Below are positions 30,683 to 39,303 of a stretch of 64,000 nucleotides of DNA, in pieces (position 1 is the first letter of the stretch; each line of letters starts with the position of its first letter). Below the pieces are notes generated by a model. It did no database searches, was not told where the DNA came from, and saw only the letters and a list, made by a program, of their open reading frames with translations. The translations under genes and the position numbers were made by a program. This DNA comes from Bacteroidota bacterium (GTDB lineage Bacteria; Bacteroidota; Bacteroidia; Cytophagales; Cyclobacteriaceae), in the NCBI GenBank assembly GCA_024280115.1, contig JAJRQT010000071.1:62001-126000 (forward strand). The letters are read 5' to 3'.

Positions 30683-31136
30683 TAAAATTAGTAGCTATAC
30701 GATTTTCTATTTGTAAAACTGATTGATGAGCAATTTAAATTAAAGAATGGAAATCTCATGATTCTCAATCGCAAAATCAATTATAAAACCACTATAAATT
30801 ATTTCTGGCGTTCTGTTAAATCCCCCTTGGAGAAGGGGGGGCAGGGGGATTGATATTGAATATCAATAAGTTATGATTAATTTCAATACTACTTTCAAAG
30901 AGGAAATTCTTGTTGAGGTCTAGTTAAATCGTACATATACGCTTTAAAAAACGCCTTTCTCCTGTGAATATAACTTTCCTCGGACGCCAGTAATAAATTA
31001 TTACCAATAACTGCATAATGTTCAAACCGGAAATTGAATACTCAAAAAGAACCGCTCTTCAAACCTCTGGTTGAAAACATACAAATTCGGCCTTCGTTTA
31101 TATTAATACGAAACGAATGAATTAAATTATAAATCA
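30683..31136. repeat. Intergenic region with CCCCC/GGGGG repeat
   Basis: 454 bp without a recognisable gene. At 30819-30851 is an AATCCCCC...GGGGGATT hairpin with an internal GGGGGGG run, a kind of element dispersed in Bacteroidota genomes. Nothing else is seen. Confidence 0.6.
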
Positions 31137-31496
31137 ATGAAGCCAACTATCGAAGCAAACGATGCGGGAAGAATCACTATTAATAAGCAGCAAATTAGTT
31201 ATGATATATCTATCAATCTTGAAGGAGAGGTGAATAAGAGGATGCAAGATTTTCCGAATAATTTATCATCCTCGCAGGAGCTTACTCTTGAAGAAGCAAA
31301 TAGCTTATATGACCCCCATGCAAATGAAATTATTATTGGTTCCGGGGATAAGGCACCATTGAGACTTTCCTATGAAGCCACAGATTTTTTTGAAGAAAAA
31401 AAATGTAAAATCAAATTGCTCCCGACTCCAGAGGCAATCATATACTGGAATAGATATGAGGGCCATGCCATAGGATTATTTCATTTAATCAAATAG
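31137..31496 (+). CDS. Mth938-like domain protein (DUF498 family)
   Basis: 119 residues. The pattern RITINKQQISYD at the N-terminus, EIIIGSGDKAPLRLSYEATDFFEEKKCKI-type core and PTPEAIIYWNRYEGHAIGLFHL at the end fit the Mth938/AAMDC/NDUFAF3-like fold. The family is small, cytoplasmic and of uncertain function; eukaryotic members assist complex I assembly. It precedes a HAD hydrolase gene by about 100 bp, perhaps one transcript. Confidence 0.72.
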   Translation: MKPTIEANDAGRITINKQQISYDISINLEGEVNKRMQDFPNNLSSSQELTLEEANSLYDPHANEIIIGSGDKAPLRLSYEATDFFEEKKCKIKLLPTPEAIIYWNRYEGHAIGLFHLIK

Positions 31497-31593
31497 GGCT
31501 GTTTCTTTGAAGTGAATTCCTCAATCCCGGACAAAAATTCACTTAAAGTTCACTTTTATTTAATCCAGTATTTATTTCAACTATTTTTAGCGT

Positions 31594-32247
31594 ATGATCA
31601 AGACAATAATTTTTGATATGGATGGAGTTATTATCAATAGTGAACCCGTTCATCAGCAATTGGAAACTGAAATTTTTAAAGAGTTGGGACTCAATATTAC
31701 TGCAGAGGAACGTGCAACCTTTATAGGCACCTCTGCGGTAGATATGTGGACAATAATTGGGAAAAGGCATCGACTTTTAAAAAGTCCGGAAGAAATGCTT
31801 CGTTATGGACGGGAGAAGTATTGGAAAGACCTGGAAGATGGTAAGGTATCACTAATGCATGGCGCATTAGATTTAATAAAGTACGTTCACGAAAATAAAT
31901 TTACTGTGCAGGTAGCATCTTCAGCAACCCGTCCCACTGTAGATAAGGTGCTGGAGCATTTTCATTTGGAAAAATATTTTAAGTACAGGATTGGTGGAGA
32001 TGAGGTTTCCAAATCAAAACCTGAACCTGAAATATTTATAAAAGCTGCACAACAATCCGGATCTGATATGAAAAAATGCCTCGTCATAGAAGATTCTTCA
32101 AATGGTGTAATAGCAGCAAAAGCTGCTGGGATGTTTTGTGTGGGCTATGCGAGCTCCCACACCGGAATTCAGGATCTCAGCATGGCTGATTTGGTAGTCC
32201 AAAACCTGTATGAAATTACACCGGAAGCGATCTCTTTACTTTCTTGA
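31594..32247 (+). CDS. HAD-superfamily hydrolase, beta-phosphoglucomutase-like
   Basis: 217 residues. HAD motif I is FDMDGVI with the Asp nucleophile at D8 and acid/base D10. Motif II is ASSATR, motif III has the SKSKPEPEIF lysine, and motif IV is IEDSSNG. The helical cap between motifs I and II fits the beta-phosphoglucomutase/phosphatase group (subclass I). It may dephosphorylate or mutate a sugar phosphate; which one is not clear. Confidence 0.88.
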   Translation: MIKTIIFDMDGVIINSEPVHQQLETEIFKELGLNITAEERATFIGTSAVDMWTIIGKRHRLLKSPEEMLRYGREKYWKDLEDGKVSLMHGALDLIKYVHENKFTVQVASSATRPTVDKVLEHFHLEKYFKYRIGGDEVSKSKPEPEIFIKAAQQSGSDMKKCLVIEDSSNGVIAAKAAGMFCVGYASSHTGIQDLSMADLVVQNLYEITPEAISLLS

Positions 32248-32289
32248 GTTTCATTAGACAGAATAACGGATATTTGTGAAATGGATTTT

Positions 32290-32532
32290 TTATTTTTTGG
32301 CTGAAATCATCAATGTCAGCTTATAAATGATGAGTCCGATAAGCAAGAACCATGGGGCTCCGTGCATGATGAAATCAAACCAATCCATGGTTTTCATTCC
32401 AACAGCGCCACCCAATATCCACTGGACTTTCCCAAAAATATGTGGCTCAGGAAAAAAGGGAGCCAATCCCAGTGTTAAGCTACCAAGTACCGCCGACCTC
32501 AGCAGGGAATTGATCTTTTGTGTGTTTTCCAT
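32290..32532 (-). CDS. Small two-helix membrane protein
   Basis: 80 residues. A hydrophobic helix near the N-terminus contains LAPFFPEPHIFGK, and a second lies at about 58-75. The pattern AP-F-PEPH and ...D-FD--MH--P resembles short proteins often labelled as RND-transporter-associated in databases, without experimental basis. It converges on the HAD gene. Confidence 0.6.
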   Translation of the reverse strand: MENTQKINSLLRSAVLGSLTLGLAPFFPEPHIFGKVQWILGGAVGMKTMDWFDFIMHGAPWFLLIGLIIYKLTLMISAKK

Positions 32533-32763
32533 TAAAATTTTTTAAGCGAATCACAAAGATTGTACAATTCAATTTCTCTGAAGGTGATGATAGTTACAGC
32601 AGGTTGGTTATAAAGGATCTATGTACCATTTTAATTCATATTAATCTCCCCCATCTATATAAAATCACTAATTTTAACAATTGATTAATTTCCAAAGTAA
32701 ATGGATTCATAGATAACCTTATTCATTTTTTAATATTTTTTAAATCATTTTAATTATTTATTC

Positions 32764-33441
32764 ATGTTTGAAAGCTTGCTGGAACAATCATTTTATGAAT
32801 TTCCTTCGTTTAAAGTCGCTATTTTTTCATTGCTGCTGGCGTTTGCATTAAGTACAATCATCGCATTTACATACAAGCTTACTTATAGGGGGATCTCCTA
32901 TTCGGGCAATTTTTTTCAATCCATGGTATTGGCATCATCAGTTACATCCATGGTAATTATGGCGGTCGGAAATAATGTTGCCGCCGGTTTTGGAATCATC
33001 GGAGCCATTGCCATTATCAGGTTTCGTACAAGAATCAATGACCCTCGAAATATAATGTTCATTTTTGCCAGTTTGTCTGTTGGAATTGCTACCGGAGTTT
33101 ATGGGTATTCCATTGCAATAGCAGGTACTTTGATATTTTGTTCTGTAGCGTTTATGCTTTATTTTTCTCCGCATGGGAAATCATCACTGTATATGTATTC
33201 ATTGACATTTAATTTACAACATGAAGAAGGAATTGAAGCGGTCACACAATTTTTGGATAAATGGTGTGATAGCCAGTTCTTGATGAGTATTGGTGAGGGC
33301 AAGATGGAAGATGAGAGATACGAATATCAGATTTCATTAAAAAACGATGTAGATCATAAAGACCTTTATAGAAATTTTACCATGCTTGAGGGTGTTTACA
33401 ATGTGAAACTCAACAGGCGTAACAACACAGAAAGACTTTAG
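32764..33441 (+). CDS. DUF4956 inner-membrane protein
   Basis: 225 residues with four hydrophobic helices (about 16-36, 47-75, 95-112, 115-135) and a soluble C-terminal domain of ~80 residues. The segment AAGFGIIGAIAIIRFRT is the hallmark of DUF4956, also seen in MgtC-like proteins. In other bacteria DUF4956 is often next to VTC-type polyphosphate polymerase or CotH genes, but here it begins an operon with an HlyD-like and a TolC-like gene, two bases before the next start. Confidence 0.82.
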   Translation: MFESLLEQSFYEFPSFKVAIFSLLLAFALSTIIAFTYKLTYRGISYSGNFFQSMVLASSVTSMVIMAVGNNVAAGFGIIGAIAIIRFRTRINDPRNIMFIFASLSVGIATGVYGYSIAIAGTLIFCSVAFMLYFSPHGKSSLYMYSLTFNLQHEEGIEAVTQFLDKWCDSQFLMSIGEGKMEDERYEYQISLKNDVDHKDLYRNFTMLEGVYNVKLNRRNNTERL

Positions 33442-33443
33442 CG

Positions 33444-34451
33444 ATGATAAAAAAGCGTCTTTTCATTATTTTTTGGTTATGTATAATAGTTGTTCTATTC
33501 ATGTTTTCATTTCTGTTTCAGGACACGAAAACCGCAATTGTCGCACAGGTAGAACCAATGAAAAAAGCAATAAGTTATCATAAAGCCATCCGGATAAAAG
33601 AGATATTTGTAATCCCCGGTCAGATGGTGAAACCCGGCGATATGCTGGTGAGGGTTGAAAGGCCGGACCTGGTATTGGATGTTGAGAAAAAGAATAATGA
33701 GATCGAAAGAATTGATATTGAGCAGTCGTTGAAAGCAGCGAGAAATAGTGATAAACTGCATCAATTAAGGGCTCAAAAAGAATCACGCATCAGAAAATTG
33801 GATGGAGAAATTGCCCAACTCAAAGTAATAGTTGAAAACAATAACCAACTCTCCAGACAGTTTGGAAGCTTGACAGGATATGCCGATTCTACAATTCAAT
33901 CGGGCCCTGACTACTACGAAATTCAGTTGGATGGTTTAAACAAGGAGAAAGAATTTGTATTGCAGCAGTATGATTTGGAAATAAATTCTGAAAAAAAGAT
34001 TTACGAGCAGGAGACCAAATCATTTAATATACTTAAATCACAGCTGGAAAAGGAATTGGCCGTACTAATGGACGAAGAACAGGGATTGATAAGAAAAGCA
34101 GAAATCCATGGCACCATCGGCAATGTAAATGCCCAGGTTGGTGAGTTACTTTCGCCATACACCACCATATTGTCCATATATGAGTCGAAGCCAACCATTA
34201 TAAAAGCAATTATGAATGAGGGATTCAAATATTCTATGGAGGTAGGCAAAGTGGTAGAAGTAGAATCTTCCAACAGACAATACAGCATTGAAGGAAGAGT
34301 ATCTGAAATCGGTGCACGAATTATAGAATACCCAAACAGGCTTAAAACAAATCAAAATATACCAATGTGGGGACAGGAAGTATTTATTAAAATTCCGGAC
34401 GACAATAAATTCCTGAATGGAGAACGTGTGTTTGTTGTCATTAAAAAATAG
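33444..34451 (+). CDS. HlyD-like membrane fusion protein
   Basis: 335 residues with an N-terminal transmembrane helix (about 5-26). It has the split biotinyl-lipoyl domain (IFVIPGQMVKPGDMLVRV, and IHGTIGNVNAQVGELL at about 212-228), a long coiled coil between (about 75-205), and a beta-barrel domain with IKAIMNEGFKYSMEVG. This is a periplasmic adaptor linking inner- and outer-membrane parts of an export pump. Normally it pairs with an ABC or RND pump, here only with DUF4956. Confidence 0.87.
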   Translation: MIKKRLFIIFWLCIIVVLFMFSFLFQDTKTAIVAQVEPMKKAISYHKAIRIKEIFVIPGQMVKPGDMLVRVERPDLVLDVEKKNNEIERIDIEQSLKAARNSDKLHQLRAQKESRIRKLDGEIAQLKVIVENNNQLSRQFGSLTGYADSTIQSGPDYYEIQLDGLNKEKEFVLQQYDLEINSEKKIYEQETKSFNILKSQLEKELAVLMDEEQGLIRKAEIHGTIGNVNAQVGELLSPYTTILSIYESKPTIIKAIMNEGFKYSMEVGKVVEVESSNRQYSIEGRVSEIGARIIEYPNRLKTNQNIPMWGQEVFIKIPDDNKFLNGERVFVVIKK

Positions 34452-34458
34452 AATCATC

Positions 34459-35703
34459 ATGAGAAGGTATATTTTCCTTTTGATCATTTCTCTTATAATT
34501 CCGGTAATAAACGGGTATTGCCAGTTTGATATGGAAGGATTTCTCTCAACGGCCAAAAGCGATATCTCATTGAACCCTTCCCAGGCTAAGCTCGATTTTC
34601 TCGATGAAAATAACTTCAATGGTCCGTGGATCAGCAGAGTGGAATTCAGGACACGATCCAACAATGCAGACTTTAGCCAGGAAGATTTCAGATTGAGGTT
34701 TACGCCAGCTAATCCCGCTGAGTTGAAAGCCAATAAACGGTACCATTCCAAACAACTTGAACTACTAAATCTCGAACAGCATGAAAAATTTAACGATGCG
34801 CTGAAGCAGAGATATCTCATAATTGTCAATCACCTTTTTGAGTTTGAGAAAATTGCTTACCTGGAAAATCAGCTAAAAATTAATAGACAGCTAATTATAA
34901 TAATGAATAAGAGCAGTGGTGCTTACAGCATGGATTTGGGAGATTTAATCGATACGGAATCCAATGAGCTCGATATGACACTTTCAATTGAAAACTCAAA
35001 AATAGAGCTGGATGAAATTGAGTTTCTGATAAGAGATGTCTATCAATATGAAGGTGAAATTGACTGGACAGAAGAGGAAGTGATAGAAGTGCAGGATATT
35101 CTCAACTTATTTGCCGAATTTAAAGATCATCCTACCGGTCAAAATATCTACCTTACTAAACTGGATCAGAGGAATACGCTGAAAGCAGAGCGGTTTAATA
35201 TTGAAAAATCGGAATCATTGAGAAATATAGGTTATTTCCAGGCGGAGTATGATACAGATCGCGGGAATGAAACATCGGAGCATTTTGGCTACCAGATTGG
35301 CATTAGGATTCCAATTGTAAATCCTGATAAGCCGGATTTGAACAGAAAAAAGCTGGCGCTTATGGATGATGAAGCTGTTCTGGAAGAAAAAAAAGACGAT
35401 TATAAAAGAGCATTGGAGCTTTCCGTATTGAGGATGGATCATTTTGCCAATCAATATAAAGAAATCGATGAAAAGCTGGTTGCAGTCAGCAAGCAAAATC
35501 TGATAGGGTTGCATAGTCCCGGAAAATCTATTAAAATTTCAGATCTGATTAAAATGAATGAATTTTTAATAGATCTCCAGGCAAAGAAAAACACTGTTAA
35601 AAAGAAAATATATGAAACCTATCTCAAGTATCTCGATCTGAATGGAAAGCTTTCAGAAGCCCCACTAAGAAATTATCTCTCAAAAAACCTTACGGAGTTT
35701 TAA
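34459..35703 (+). CDS. TolC-like outer-membrane efflux protein
   Basis: 414 residues from the ATG at 34459, giving a Sec signal ending INGYCQF; a start upstream would overlap the HlyD-like gene. The mature part is alpha-helical with heptad-rich stretches (about 90-170, 310-390) and a FQAEYDTDRG...GIRIPI beta-strand pair, as in TolC/OEP proteins. The similarity is structural rather than by clear motif. Its last ~48 bp are duplicated 187 bp downstream. Confidence 0.7.
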   Translation: MRRYIFLLIISLIIPVINGYCQFDMEGFLSTAKSDISLNPSQAKLDFLDENNFNGPWISRVEFRTRSNNADFSQEDFRLRFTPANPAELKANKRYHSKQLELLNLEQHEKFNDALKQRYLIIVNHLFEFEKIAYLENQLKINRQLIIIMNKSSGAYSMDLGDLIDTESNELDMTLSIENSKIELDEIEFLIRDVYQYEGEIDWTEEEVIEVQDILNLFAEFKDHPTGQNIYLTKLDQRNTLKAERFNIEKSESLRNIGYFQAEYDTDRGNETSEHFGYQIGIRIPIVNPDKPDLNRKKLALMDDEAVLEEKKDDYKRALELSVLRMDHFANQYKEIDEKLVAVSKQNLIGLHSPGKSIKISDLIKMNEFLIDLQAKKNTVKKKIYETYLKYLDLNGKLSEAPLRNYLSKNLTEF

Positions 35704-35889
35704 TTTTTGGCTCTACTATTATTTTAATGTCCTCTATTTCCGAACTCAACTCTTGTTGGTGTTGTCCCCAACAAAAACCTGAATCTATACAAATTTCAAT
35801 TTGGCACCTTATATTTGTTGGTCACAAGACCAACAAAGGTAAGAAGCTCCACTAAGAAATTATCTCTCAAAAAACCTTACGAAGTTTTA
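35655..35889. repeat. 48-bp direct repeat flanking palindromic elements
   Basis: The 3' end of the TolC-like gene (35655-35702) recurs at 35842-35889 with two mismatches. Between the copies are two hairpins, TTGTTGG / CCAACAA (about 35752-35773) and TTTGTTGGTC / GACCAACAAA (35814-35837). The latter is the exact reverse complement of the element at 4598-4621. This looks like a duplication that accompanied acquisition of repeats. Confidence 0.75.
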
Positions 35890-35948
35890 GGGCCGGTAGA
35901 TTAATTCAATGAAATTCTAGGTTCTTCATTCGTTTGATATGAACCTTT

Positions 35949-37640
35949 TTAATAACCTTTAGGCTTATGGTTTTTACCATGACAAGTAAGATAGCAGCGC
36001 CCTCTGAAGTTACCCAAATCTTCAAATCTCAATCTACCCATCTGATCCGGAGAAACAACATTCAGATCAAAGTTTATCAAATGTGTGTTATTCGTATTAT
36101 TGCCTTGTGTATTACTTATTCCATGAGAATCATGACAGACACTACAAGGCGTGTCTTCTCCTCTGATATGTTTATCATGATCATCAAAAGACTGATCTCC
36201 AAGAATAGAGTTACGGTCATGACAACTATAGCAAAGTTCATAATTTGTTGCCGACTCTTGAGTAAAGTCAGTTGTCTCATAGCGGTATTTTAATATCTGT
36301 GGATAAATAGAACCATGTGGGCCGGCTGGGGAGGCTCCATCACTTGCATGGCAATCGGTACAATATATAACACTGGACTCGGTGAGGGGAGCTATTAAAC
36401 TTGGGACATCATTATTTACTCCTGCCCCTTCTACCGGATGAAATGAAGGATTAGCAAGGTCAAATTCCAAACGAACATTATTTTGTTCTATTTGCCGGGT
36501 GATGACACTAGCTGGTTTTGCCGGGCTATCGGCATGACATCGAAAACATACCTCATAAGAATTTGTTATCGGATTCACGTTATTACCTCCCTGGTCTATA
36601 CCTCGTACCTCAGCTAAAAACCCATTTACAGCCGGAGCGCTGGCAGTAGTACTGTTAACAGCATGCGGATTATGACAATCCTGACATTCAACATGCTGTG
36701 TGGCTGACATTGTTGGCTCAGTGGGATCATGTATCTGATTATAACCATATACATTATGAGTATAAGGTTTGAGTGTCTCTGTCTGGATATCAGTAGTTGC
36801 AACATTCCCGTTATGGCAATCTAGACAGTTACTTTCCTCGGCAGCTGCTTTTAATAATCTTAGTTTACCTCCAGAGTTATGCGGGTCATGGCAATTCTCA
36901 CATGCGTTTTCCGCTACTGTCGGATATGGAGATTCTATATGTTGCCAGGGATTGGTGCCCGAACCATTCCATGTGGCATTTGATAAGCTGTGGCTTGAAG
37001 TTGACCAAAAACTTCGGTCATGACAACTAAAGCAAAGTTCTGAATTTTGCTTTGTGGTAACCAAAAACTTTGAATAAGTATTTTCATGAGGATCGTGACA
37101 GGAAGTGCATTGTACCTTTCCATTTTCCAACTGCACAGGTAAAGTAATATTCGAAGGATCTTTTAACTGTCCATCAGTAGCTGCCAGGGTGGGCGTATAA
37201 TTAAAAGAAACAGGATGATCATCACTTAAGTCAGTAGTAAGATTACTTCTACCCGATGGCATGGTAGTGATGCCACCACTAAAATCTATATCCGTAGTAC
37301 GGCTAACGATATTTCCCAGAGCTATTGTGCCATCATGACAAGAAAGACATAGAATAGCAGACCCATCAGGTTGCCCGGGAGTAGCTTGTAAAGTTGAGCT
37401 ACTGTACAACGTATAAGTTGAGCCGGGATCATCTTTATTCCATAGAGGCGCTACGGGACGGCTCGCGTGTGGCGTATGACAAAATATACATACCTCTGAT
37501 TCAGAAGTGGCCTTAACTGTACCGGGCCCTCCGGCTGAAAGATTATGCATGGTACTTACCACTGATTGACCCTGTATAAAGCCCGGTAAAACAAGGCTGA
37601 AAAAGAGCGCAAAAAATCCAATCCTGTACCTTCTATTCAT
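35949..37640 (-). CDS. Dodecahaem cytochrome c, doubled CXXCH type
   Basis: 563 residues with a Sec signal (ending GFIQGQ). Eleven CXXCH motifs are present (CIFCH, CLSCH, CTSCH, CFSCH, CENCH, CLDCH, CQDCH, CFRCH, CTDCH, CYSCH, CSVCH) plus a C-terminal CYLTCH, a CX3CH variant. The first ~200 residues share the layout of the small cytochromes at 38652, 45139 and 50547 (CHTPH...PLW...TLYSSST...CLSCHDGT...DLSDDHPVSF...CTSCHD), so this is that module extended. It is the last gene of the seven-gene operon and overlaps the NHL gene by eight bases. Expected to be a periplasmic or surface electron carrier. Confidence 0.92.
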   Translation of the reverse strand: MNRRYRIGFFALFFSLVLPGFIQGQSVVSTMHNLSAGGPGTVKATSESEVCIFCHTPHASRPVAPLWNKDDPGSTYTLYSSSTLQATPGQPDGSAILCLSCHDGTIALGNIVSRTTDIDFSGGITTMPSGRSNLTTDLSDDHPVSFNYTPTLAATDGQLKDPSNITLPVQLENGKVQCTSCHDPHENTYSKFLVTTKQNSELCFSCHDRSFWSTSSHSLSNATWNGSGTNPWQHIESPYPTVAENACENCHDPHNSGGKLRLLKAAAEESNCLDCHNGNVATTDIQTETLKPYTHNVYGYNQIHDPTEPTMSATQHVECQDCHNPHAVNSTTASAPAVNGFLAEVRGIDQGGNNVNPITNSYEVCFRCHADSPAKPASVITRQIEQNNVRLEFDLANPSFHPVEGAGVNNDVPSLIAPLTESSVIYCTDCHASDGASPAGPHGSIYPQILKYRYETTDFTQESATNYELCYSCHDRNSILGDQSFDDHDKHIRGEDTPCSVCHDSHGISNTQGNNTNNTHLINFDLNVVSPDQMGRLRFEDLGNFRGRCYLTCHGKNHKPKGY

Positions 37641-38655
37641 GATTAATAAGTTGAAAAATCTGTACTCGCGAATTATAACTATCAGCTATAAAAATATAAT
37701 CATCGTTATCTATATAAATACCAAGTGGCATCCAAAAGTCACCACTTTTGTGCCCCTGATTTCCAAAATTGTATAACAATTGCCCTTCTCGATTAAATAT
37801 CTGAACTGTATGAAATAAGGCGTCAACCACATAAATGTTACCTTTAGAATCGACAGCTATGCCCTTTGGCCTCGCAAAATATCCAGTGGCGTCTCCGACC
37901 TGACCAAACATAGAAACCCACTCACCATCATTATTAAAAATCTGTACCCTGAAATTCATTGAATCTACAATGTAAACAAACCCCTGATGATCAATCCAAA
38001 TATGAGTCGGGAAATTAAATTCCCCCGGACCATTCCCCCTACTACCAATCGTTCTCAAAAGCGCTCCATTTGAATTGAGTATTGCAATCCTGTGAGCCTT
38101 AGTCTCTAAAACCCATATCTCATCTTTACTTCCTGAATATGCTATACCTGTAGGCTGTTGCAACTTAAGTGATTCCTTGAATACTGTGACCTTTTTCCCT
38201 CCGTTGGTAAGCAAGAAAATTTCATTTAACCTTGAATCAGTTATCAGCATGTTCTTATTGGGAAGTTCACAAATACCTACCAGTGAATTAAAGGATTGAT
38301 CATCCTTTGATTTTGGATTGAGTGTGGCGCCTTTCTGATGCTCTATTAATGCGATGGAATTATTTTTTTGATCCAATACCCAAAACAATTCCGGGCTTTG
38401 CGCCAGCACAGCAACCGGCTTTATAAGTACAGCCGGTTTTTTACCAAAGACAAATTCTCCAATACGATCAAACAGACCTTTTTTACCGGAGTTTTTTTGC
38501 TCAGAAGGAAATTCGCCAACCCAACGGATATGCACCACATCTGCCTTAATGGCACTATCTGGTAATATAGTATCCTGTGCCATTGATCCGCTTAGGGCAG
38601 ACGCCATCAGGAATATGAAGGATAGGGCAAAGCGTATGTTGACTGGAATTTTCAT
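37633..38655 (-). CDS. Exported NHL-repeat beta-propeller protein (second in operon)
   Basis: 340 residues with a Sec signal ending SGSMAQ. About six NHL blades follow residue 85, with typical repeats such as FNFPTHIWIDHQGFVYIVDSMNFRVQIF and FARPKGIAVDSKGNIYVVD. It is a paralogue of the lipoprotein at 43576. Propellers of this kind are known beside porin and cytochrome genes in several metal-reducing bacteria, where they may organise the complex. It overlaps both neighbours (four and eight bases), implying translational coupling. Confidence 0.88.
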   Translation of the reverse strand: MKIPVNIRFALSFIFLMASALSGSMAQDTILPDSAIKADVVHIRWVGEFPSEQKNSGKKGLFDRIGEFVFGKKPAVLIKPVAVLAQSPELFWVLDQKNNSIALIEHQKGATLNPKSKDDQSFNSLVGICELPNKNMLITDSRLNEIFLLTNGGKKVTVFKESLKLQQPTGIAYSGSKDEIWVLETKAHRIAILNSNGALLRTIGSRGNGPGEFNFPTHIWIDHQGFVYIVDSMNFRVQIFNNDGEWVSMFGQVGDATGYFARPKGIAVDSKGNIYVVDALFHTVQIFNREGQLLYNFGNQGHKSGDFWMPLGIYIDNDDYIFIADSYNSRVQIFQLINHE

Positions 38656-39284
38656 AGATTATGACAGGTTAAACATAATGCGCTTTTTCTGTTTGTCTTC
38701 CACAATGATGAAAAACCATTGATTTCCATCTGCCGCGGAGTAACCGGAGGGCATGTACTACAGGCTATCAATTCCATGGAAAAATGTGCATCGTGGCACG
38801 ATGTGCATTCAATCCTTCCGTTTCTAAGCATATCTTCCGATATGGTATTTCCCATCCCAGATAAAGTAGTATTTGGGTTGAAGAGCCTGGTCTTTCCCAT
38901 ATTTCCTTCTGAATATTTCACTGAAACCGGATGACTAAAATGAATACCGGTATTTTGTGCTTCTGCCTGGGAAAGTCTGGTATTTTGGCCGGATACGGCA
39001 ACTGCTCCATCATGACAGTTTAAGCATAATTTTGACACGCTCGATATATACACAGAATCTTTGGCTGTCAAGGAATCACTTTCGTAAGAAACAAAATAAC
39101 CATCGGAAGAAGTGGCCTTAGCCTCGGGATTGTAGATGTGGCATGGGTTACAACGTTGATCAAAATCCCAATTATTTTTATCAAATTTATGGGGATTATT
39201 TATGAAACCTTGTCCATAAGCACCAAGGTTTCCCAAAAGGAATAATCCTGCTAAAACGAAATGAAAAAATTTAAAAGTCCGCAT
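38652..39284 (-). CDS. Small multiheme cytochrome c, four haems plus one degenerate site
   Basis: 210 residues with signal ending GAYGQ. Intact motifs are CNPCH, CLNCH, CTSCH and the C-terminal CLTCH. At the position where the paralogue at 50547 has CTGCH, this protein has CSTCP: the axial His is replaced by Pro, explicable by one base change (CAT to CCT). The haem site is probably lost. The gene has the NHL gene overlapping its end by four bases. Confidence 0.9.
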   Translation of the reverse strand: MRTFKFFHFVLAGLFLLGNLGAYGQGFINNPHKFDKNNWDFDQRCNPCHIYNPEAKATSSDGYFVSYESDSLTAKDSVYISSVSKLCLNCHDGAVAVSGQNTRLSQAEAQNTGIHFSHPVSVKYSEGNMGKTRLFNPNTTLSGMGNTISEDMLRNGRIECTSCHDAHFSMELIACSTCPPVTPRQMEINGFSSLWKTNRKSALCLTCHNL

Positions 39285-39303
39285 AAAAAAAAATGTTCAA
39301 TTT

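Noticed and set aside
34146-34829. 227-codon minus-strand frame
   Set aside because: It is antisense to the HlyD-like and TolC-like genes and lacks any recognisable domain or signal.
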